12,721 nt of DNA from Pelagophyceae sp. CCMP2097 (Eukaryota > Sar > Pelagophyceae): NCBI GenBank assembly GCA_026770575.1, contig MU657403.1:23550-36270 (forward strand), read 5' to 3'. Position 1 is the first letter of the stretch. The number at the start of each line of letters is the position of its first letter. The notes below the pieces were generated by a model. The model did not search any database. It had not been told where the DNA came from and was given only the letters and a program-made list of their open reading frames with translations. The translations under genes and the position numbers were made by a program. This document shows positions 8,311 through 12,721 of this stretch, piece after piece.

Positions 8311-8706
8311 CGAGTATGAAACACATTTAGAATCATCTCATGTAAAATAAATTCCGCTTTTTGAGACTCGGATGTATCACCATTTTCTTTGATTGGGCTC
8401 TCCGATTTATCATACAAATAAAACCTATGTACATTAAACGAGATTAAACTTGTTCGAAAGCCTGTAAGTCGATTAAAACCATTTGGTGTACCAGAAATTC
8501 GCTTCGTTCGACTGTAACTAACCTTCAACAAGATTCAAAGATTTTTTTATTTTTTCGTCATCGTTCAGACTGTATTGATTAAAGCGTTTTAATATTATTT
8601 ATAGATAGCTATCAATATCTTTAAAATCGTTTGTTTTGTTCTTTTTAGATGGTGGAAACAATCCAATTTCAAAAATATCTCTTAAATTAACATTTTTGAA
8701 GTTCAT
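8311..8706 (-). pseudogene. Unrecognised gene fragment upstream of the ATPase remnant
   Basis: ATG 8706-8704 begins MNFKNVNLRDIFEIGLFPPS and continues through an in-frame TAA to LKRFNQYSLNDDEKIKKSLN. A frame change follows, with an open stretch SYSRTKRISGTPNGFNRLTG, FNVHRFYLYDKSESPIKENG and KAEFILHEMILNVF. The signal stops being readable where the ATPase piece starts in a different frame. I see no Walker A motif or other signature. It may be a separate gene fused by deletion to the ATPase remnant. Confidence 0.4.
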
Positions 8707-8718
8707 ATATTAAAAAAA

Positions 8719-9140
8719 TTAAAAGAAATTCAAGGCTCGAAATGTGTCTTTCTTTACAACCTTTTTTATTTTGCGAGGTTCTTCTTCACTTTCGCTTTCA
8801 TACACAAATTTTGCCCTTTTTTTTAAAACAAATCTCACTTCAGGAATATTCTTGTTTTCGCTTGGCGACTCGATATGATTCACATCAGTTTTTTTTAAAG
8901 TTTAATTAACTTTATTAAATTTATTTCATACAGGTTCTTCTATCTGATATTTATTCTTTTCTATTATTTCGTGTTTTACTCTATTTCGTCGTCAGATTGC
9001 ATCATTCATGTTTTTCCATATTCATGTGAATTCTTGTAGCGTAAAGACAGCCTTTTATCGTTTTCAAATTGTTTTTCTGACCGAGGTTTTTAATTTTTTT
9101 TTGTTTTCTTTTCATCCAAATTTTCCTTTTCAATGTTCAT
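8719..9140 (-). pseudogene. Highly charged Lys/Glu-rich protein, broken
   Basis: ATG 9140-9138 starts MNIEKENLDEKKTKKN and goes on as KPRSEKQFENDKRLSLRYKN after an in-frame TAA. After a frame change the middle reads VKHEIIEKNKYQIEEPV. The last part contains TDVNHIESPSENKNIPEVRF and YESESEEEPRKIKKVVKKDT, ending at TAA 8721-8719. Several in-frame TGA and TAA codons occur. The composition suggests a disordered, nucleic-acid-associated protein. The ATG is preceded by a run of alternating AT, a plausible promoter. No family is recognised. Confidence 0.4.
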
Positions 9141-9427
9141 ATATATATATTTTTTTATTAATTTGGAAGATATAAGTTGGTTTGGAAGCATATTCGGAAG
9201 GTGTTCGAATTGTTTGGTAGGCACTTCGGAAGAATCTTCCGAATGCTTTTTAAATTTTTAAGCAAAGAAATAAATACACCGGTTTCTATTTTAAAGCAAC
9301 ATGTGTCATTATTCTTTGTTTAATTTTTCTTGTTCATTTTTCTTTCTTTCTTTCTTTCTTTCATATAATATATACATGTCTTAAAATAATACCTCCAAAA
9401 TTTACACATTAATTAAAAATTTTATAT
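9141..9427. promoter_or_regulatory. Gene-poor spacer with TTYGGAAG repeat cluster and 19-bp perfect palindrome
   Basis: Between the charged-protein gene and the replication gene I see no convincing coding sequence; the only long frame, 9156-9335 minus, carries a TAA and has no recognisable content. TT(T/C)GGAAG-like motifs recur at 9162-9169, 9181-9188, 9193-9200 and 9225-9232, and inverted at 9236-9243. The last two form TTCGGAAGA-A-TCTTCCGAA at 9225-9243, a perfect palindrome around one base. Repeats of this kind beside a replication gene could be protein-binding sites (origin or promoter). That role is inferred. Confidence 0.5.
9341..9362. repeat. (TTTC)n microsatellite
   Basis: About five and a half copies of tctt/ctttc in a row inside the gene-poor spacer. 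It is simple slippage sequence with no coding content. Confidence 0.9.
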
Positions 9428-9740
9428 TTATCGCCAGTATTTTGTGTGAGTTGCATCGAGATTCACACAAGGGTTATTCAATATTAATCCCGATTCTGTC
9501 AATTCCAGTATCGTTTTTTGGGTGCAACGATACGGTTGAGAACAACAACCGAATAATTTCCGCTTCTTGTTACAAGTTTCGAACGGCATTTGTTAGAGGA
9601 CGATTCGTGAGATTTTATTCTTTCTTTTAATTTCAATGTAGACCCATAGTATCTATGCTTCATAACATAACATTTTAATTGGTAAACAACGTCTTCAACA
9701 CATGGCTCTTGAATTTTTGTCAGGAATAATTAACATTATC
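9428..9740 (-). pseudogene. GIY-YIG nuclease domain, at the 3' end of the replication gene
   Basis: The frame reads CVEDVVYQLKC, then HRYYGSTLKLKERIKSHES (YYG codons 9651-9643), then NKCRSKLVTRSGNYSVVVL. This is the GIY-YIG order: 'GIY' strand (here VVY), 'YIG' strand (YYG), catalytic Arg in LKER, then the CxSK region. After a frame change at the T-run 9514-9519 it continues ILELTESGLILNNPCVN, supplying the conserved Glu and the closing VN, and stops at TAA 9430-9428. The frame overlaps the helicase end and is open upstream across it. The two meet at a five-base T-run (9714-9718). Stand-alone homing-type nuclease and C-terminal domain of the helicase protein are both possible; I favour the fusion. 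Confidence 0.7.
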
Positions 9741-12079
9741 TGCTCAATCGTTCTCGCACGAGATAGTGCCGTGTATATCATTCGCTTGTAGAATTATCGC
9801 CGGGTGTCGATGTAAAGCATTTTTTCCATTGTTTCTCCCTGTACAGAGTGCACAGTGAAGGCATGACGCACAACCGACATTTTTGGGATGTCCTTGGTTA
9901 TTATAATGTCTCCCCTGGATAATGTGTGACTTTTCCCCATAATATAGAATTTTTCTGTTTCGAACTTGCTGGTAAACATTTTATCGCACTCTTCAATATT
10001 ATTTTTATGGACACAAATATAAAGTCGTCAATTTTATAAGATGTTTGTAAGTATTTCTTATTGGTAGTCTTTTTTAATTCGGTGAATACGTCTATTACAT
10101 ACTTGTTAATGAAATGTTTGGATTTTTTTAATTTTATAAACTCGCGTAATTTAGTTAGAATTTTCATCAAGACGGGACACTTACATCGATGATTTTCACT
10201 GTGATAAATTACGTGCTTGAATTTTTCAATATCGACCTCATTTTTAATTTCGTCGCCTGGGCTTGGCGGCGGTTGATGGTAACCCATATCGCCATAGAAA
10301 ATATGTTTATGGTTCGGATACTGAGCATAATTATTTTGCCGCTGGTGTTCCGTCATCATCGAACACTCATCCCATAGTAATACGTTACAATGTACATACG
10401 CATCACGAAACGCCTCGTTATCGTCTCTGTCAATCATGTGGTGATGACATCTTCCCCATTTTAATTTAATTTTTCAAACTCTTTAAATATGAGTCGAACC
10501 AATCGCCACGACATCACGATATAGCAGACATTATTATAATAAACCCTGTATCCATTAAATTCGAATAAGTTTTCCCCGCAACTCCCTGTCCAGTATGGAG
10601 CTCGTACTGTTTATTTTTGCGGTATGGCGTAGTGGATATCAAGTACTGACAACATTCATCGAGGCATGATAGATAACAGCGGTCTTTATTAGTGTCGTTG
10701 TTAAAATTCATTTTTGGCTGTGGTCTAAATGGTTCAATCAATGTTGGAGTTTTGTCCGATTTTTGAAAATAAATTCCATCTACACAAACTCGACAGACAT
10801 TATTTAAATCCATCTCCATAAGTTGAATCATCACGGTGATTGTTTGGTATGATAGAATAAACCAGTCAACTGGGAACGATGAAGCATTGATTTTCGTTTG
10901 TACTTAATAGCCAATAGCCGCCTCTTTCATACCCAAATCATCGTGTATCGTATTCATTGTAATCGTCAACTCAGTGTTATTCGCCGCTACATTTTGCAAA
11001 CGATCTTTTGTGCCTGACATATACCACGTAATGGAATCACTATCTATATCCTGAATTCCAGCCCACTTCGCATAATGCGACACGCCATTTTCCTTTTCGA
11101 ACATTCCTTCCGGGAATCGAAAATCGAATGAGCCAACGCTGTACGCACCACATACAATTTTAAAAGTAACGCCATGCTTTTGAATGAATTTTAAAAGCGG
11201 ACTCGGATAAATCGAATCGCTTTGAATAGGATGATTAATTTTTTCACATAACAATTTAAACTTATTGTCAGTAAATTTAACGTCAGTAATATAGTACATC
11301 CCCAACCCTTCTATCTTTGAACATTCACGAAAGTCCGTGAATTTGTTAGGAAAATTTTCATATTCTTGACATTGATGAAGATTGGTATATGGCTTTTTCA
11401 TATCCCAATGTAGTAAATTTTCCGGAGCAGTATACGTCCCGTTCTTATCGGAGGCATATGCCTCATCTTTGTCTTCTATTGTTTCACCTGTCTCTGTAAA
11501 ATCCAGCCACTCATCACACGGTTTAAAATCCACACAACAACCATAGTGAACACCAGCCTGTACGAAGCGAGATAACTCAGGATTTACCATTGTATCAATA
11601 TTTGACGGACTAAAATCATATCCACACGAATCCTTTCCTTGGTTACCCTCGAATTTTCTCACGGCAACATCATATTTTTTTTGAACACGGTAGACATGTT
11701 CCATTGTGTTTATCTGGGATATACCTGCCCCATTCTTTTTATACAAACAATATAAGTTTTTGGAAACAAGGTCAGCATGAATCGCTCGTAACTCTTCCTG
11801 AGATTCTACTAAAATTGGCGTGCGTTTTTGTGATACACAAACATCTGGTTTCATTTCGACATGATTCATTCGTGTATTAATTAAGTGGAAAGAACACTCC
11901 GCACGACCTTCGGCTTTTATCTCGATATACTTGGAAGATTTTTTTTCAAAAGGTAATTCGATTGTAATATTACACCGAAGAGTATCGCACACATGCTGCA
12001 ATTCGCTCTCAGGTATTCCATTTTGGTATAGTTCAGAAAATTCATCACACTTCTTTATAATTCTGTCATATTTCGACAA
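9695..12079 (-). pseudogene. Replication protein: PolB-like palm region followed by SF1 (Pif1/RecD-like) helicase, broken
   Basis: The N-terminal 391 codons are open and end at TAA 10906-10904; the same frame then continues to 10514. HWDMKKPYTN (about residues 224-233) resembles PolB motif A. CVDGIYF (Asp codon 10780-10778) sits where motif C should be, after a helix-like LSYQTITVMIQLMEMD. About 60 residues later comes Walker A, GQGVAGKT (10591-10568). After frame changes near 10520-10440 follow Walker B LLWDECSMM (DE at 10371-10366), motif III IFYGDMGYHQPPP, RCKCPVL, FTVHSVQGET (about 9859-9830) and, past an in-frame TAA at 9796-9794, YTALSRAR. The apparent first codon is TTG just after an in-frame TGA, so the N-terminus is truncated or shifted. 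No 3'-5' exonuclease motifs or classic YxDTDS were seen. Family identity beyond 'palm-like plus SF1 helicase' is uncertain. Confidence 0.7.
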
Positions 12080-12190
12080 TAGAGGGCTTCAGCACATTTC
12101 AAAGTTGTACCAGAAACCTTTAACTGAAAGTGCGCTGCACTTTCCAATGTGTTAACTGCAAGTGCGACCAGTCCGTTATCACGCCGAACG
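12080..12190. repeat. Right junction: 19-bp palindrome and 15-bp direct repeat
   Basis: GAAAGTGC-GCT-GCACTTTC at 12126-12144 is a perfect inverted repeat with a 3-nt loop. TTAACTGAAAGTGCG (12120-12134) recurs as TTAACTGCAAGTGCG (12152-12166) with one difference. Composition turns from AT-rich to GC-rich across this stretch. On the minus strand a frame (NTLESAAHFQLKVSGTT) is open through the palindrome toward the replication gene, so part of the gene's original 5' end may lie here. It does not match the left palindrome. Confidence 0.5.
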
Positions 12191-12344
12191 TCTCAATTGA
12201 AAGCTTTCGGAGGAGCAACGCATAGCGCCGCGTCTGGCCGGGGGCTATGCGCCCGCGCCGCAGCCGCGCGCACGCGGGCCCGCGCGCCCGGAGGCGGCCG
12301 GCGCGGGCGCCTGGGCCCGCGCCATTCCGTCACTTCCGCTTTAG
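12191..12344. other. GC-rich low-complexity stretch (host side)
   Basis: The sequence is dominated by CGCG/GGCC runs, including a 9-bp stem GGCGCGGGC (12300-12308) with GCCCGCGCC (12315-12323) and a 6-nt loop. Long open frames on both strands here are Ala/Arg/Pro-rich and reflect composition, not genes. A pyrimidine-rich ...cgctttag at 12337-12344 directly before coding-like sequence could be a 3' splice site. Confidence 0.45.
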
Positions 12345-12721
12345 GTACGGCGCCACTACGAACTACGGCTACCAGCACACTGGTAGCTTGATGTACCAGG
12401 GCACCGTCAATCCAGACGGCATCATCGTCGAGATGTGGCGGCTGTTCCAGGGCCGCATCAACGACAAGTGCCGCGGCCGCTGGTGCGCCGTTGGTGACCG
12501 TGGCTACGCCGCTGGTCCTCCGTCCCTGCACGTCCCGTTCATCGGCGTGCAAGCTCGCGTCGAACCAGGCCGCACCTACAACATGCGCAGCGCGCGGATC
12601 CGCATCTGCGTCGAGTGGTGCTCCTTACAAAGTCCCACTCGTGCCTAGTACGGCAACCAGACCGCCCAGTTTTTCGGCTGCCCCACGCCCGACTTCGAAG
12701 TCTACTTGAAACCCGCGTATG
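12345..12721 (+). CDS. Partial host gene or exon, unknown beta-rich/extracellular-like protein, possibly broken
   Basis: The frame has strong GC3 codon bias and reads NYGYQHTGSLMYQGTVNPDG, RLFQGRINDKCRGRWCAVGD, LHVPFIGVQARVEPGRTYNM and RIRICVEW. An in-frame TAG lies at 12646-12648, but the same frame resumes at once as YGNQTAQFFGCPTPDFEVYL and runs off the window. Between them a neighbouring frame looks more protein-like (APYKVPLVPS), so small indels flank the stop. The upstream boundary may be a splice acceptor at about 12344. Several Cys and aromatic residues suggest a secreted or extracellular domain. I do not recognise it. Its base composition separates it clearly from the viral genes. 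Confidence 0.4.

Noticed and set aside
9442..9630. Plus-strand 62-codon open frame
   Set aside because: It is antisense to the GIY-YIG domain, whose motifs are clear on the minus strand.
4149..12079. Reassigned stop codons (UAA/UAG read as an amino acid)
   Set aside because: Many in-frame stops are UAA or UAG and glutamine would fit several, but TGA stops also occur, frame changes are needed regardless, and natural gene ends (5329-5327, 5543-5541, 5938-5936) use TAA.
12193..12552. Minus-strand Ala/Arg/Pro-rich open frame, and similar plus frames at 12,149-12,391
   Set aside because: GC-rich DNA lacks stop codons by chance; the residues are low-complexity and the plus frame from 12,345 has better protein character.
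1..12721. tRNA, rRNA or bacterial-type riboswitches
   Set aside because: No cloverleaf-like or rRNA-like sequence was noticed on either strand; stem-loops seen do not fit those classes.

Overview
The window looks like a decayed, AT-rich DNA-virus-like element inserted in a GC-rich eukaryotic genome. About 12 kb (roughly 205-12,150) is AT-rich and densely coding, almost all on the minus strand. The flanks (1-125 and 12,190-12,721) are strongly GC-rich with different codon use. The interior carries a recognisable Polinton / polinton-like virus (PLV) toolkit: a double-jelly-roll-type major capsid protein, a candidate penton (minor capsid) protein, an A32/FtsK-type packaging ATPase fragment, a lipase, collagen-like and coiled-coil fibre genes, and a large replication protein. 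The host cannot be named from the sequence. A unicellular eukaryote (alga, oomycete or similar protist) is the most natural guess, because such elements are common there.

Layout from left to right. A GC-rich flank (1-125) leads into a 70-bp near-perfect palindrome (131-200). Next come a short repeat/hairpin zone, a small amphipathic ORF (315-458) and a broken small gene (599-895). The fibre module follows: a LamG-like plus collagen-repeat protein (875-2083) and a long broken coiled-coil fibre protein (2206-4156). The capsid module is MCP (4149-5288), a small hydrophobic/basic protein (5327-5541), a KNS-repeat protein (5541-5933) and the penton candidate (5936-6696). All of these read leftward and overlap or abut by a few bases. 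A 51-bp AT-rich spacer separates this cluster from the only rightward viral gene, a class-3-type lipase (6748-7353). Then, leftward again, come a SAP-like protein (7407-7763), the C-terminal half of the packaging ATPase (7815-8299), two unrecognised genes (8311-8706 and 8719-9140), a gene-poor spacer with a TTYGGAAG repeat cluster and a 19-bp palindrome (9141-9427), and a replication gene. That gene has an N-terminal PolB-like palm region, an SF1 (Pif1/RecD-like) helicase and, at its 3' end, a GIY-YIG nuclease domain (9428-12079). The right junction (about 12,080-12,190) holds another perfect palindrome and a direct repeat. It is followed by a GC-rich low-complexity stretch and part of an unrelated rightward coding region.

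The genes describe a full replicate-package-build-virion programme: polymerase/helicase for copying, ATPase for packaging, MCP and penton for the shell, fibres for attachment, lipase possibly for entry or egress. Nearly every gene is broken by frame changes, most of them at homopolymer runs, and by in-frame stops. The copy therefore looks inactive, unless part of the damage is assembly error. No retroviral-type integrase, tyrosine recombinase, capsid protease or convincing terminal inverted repeats were found.
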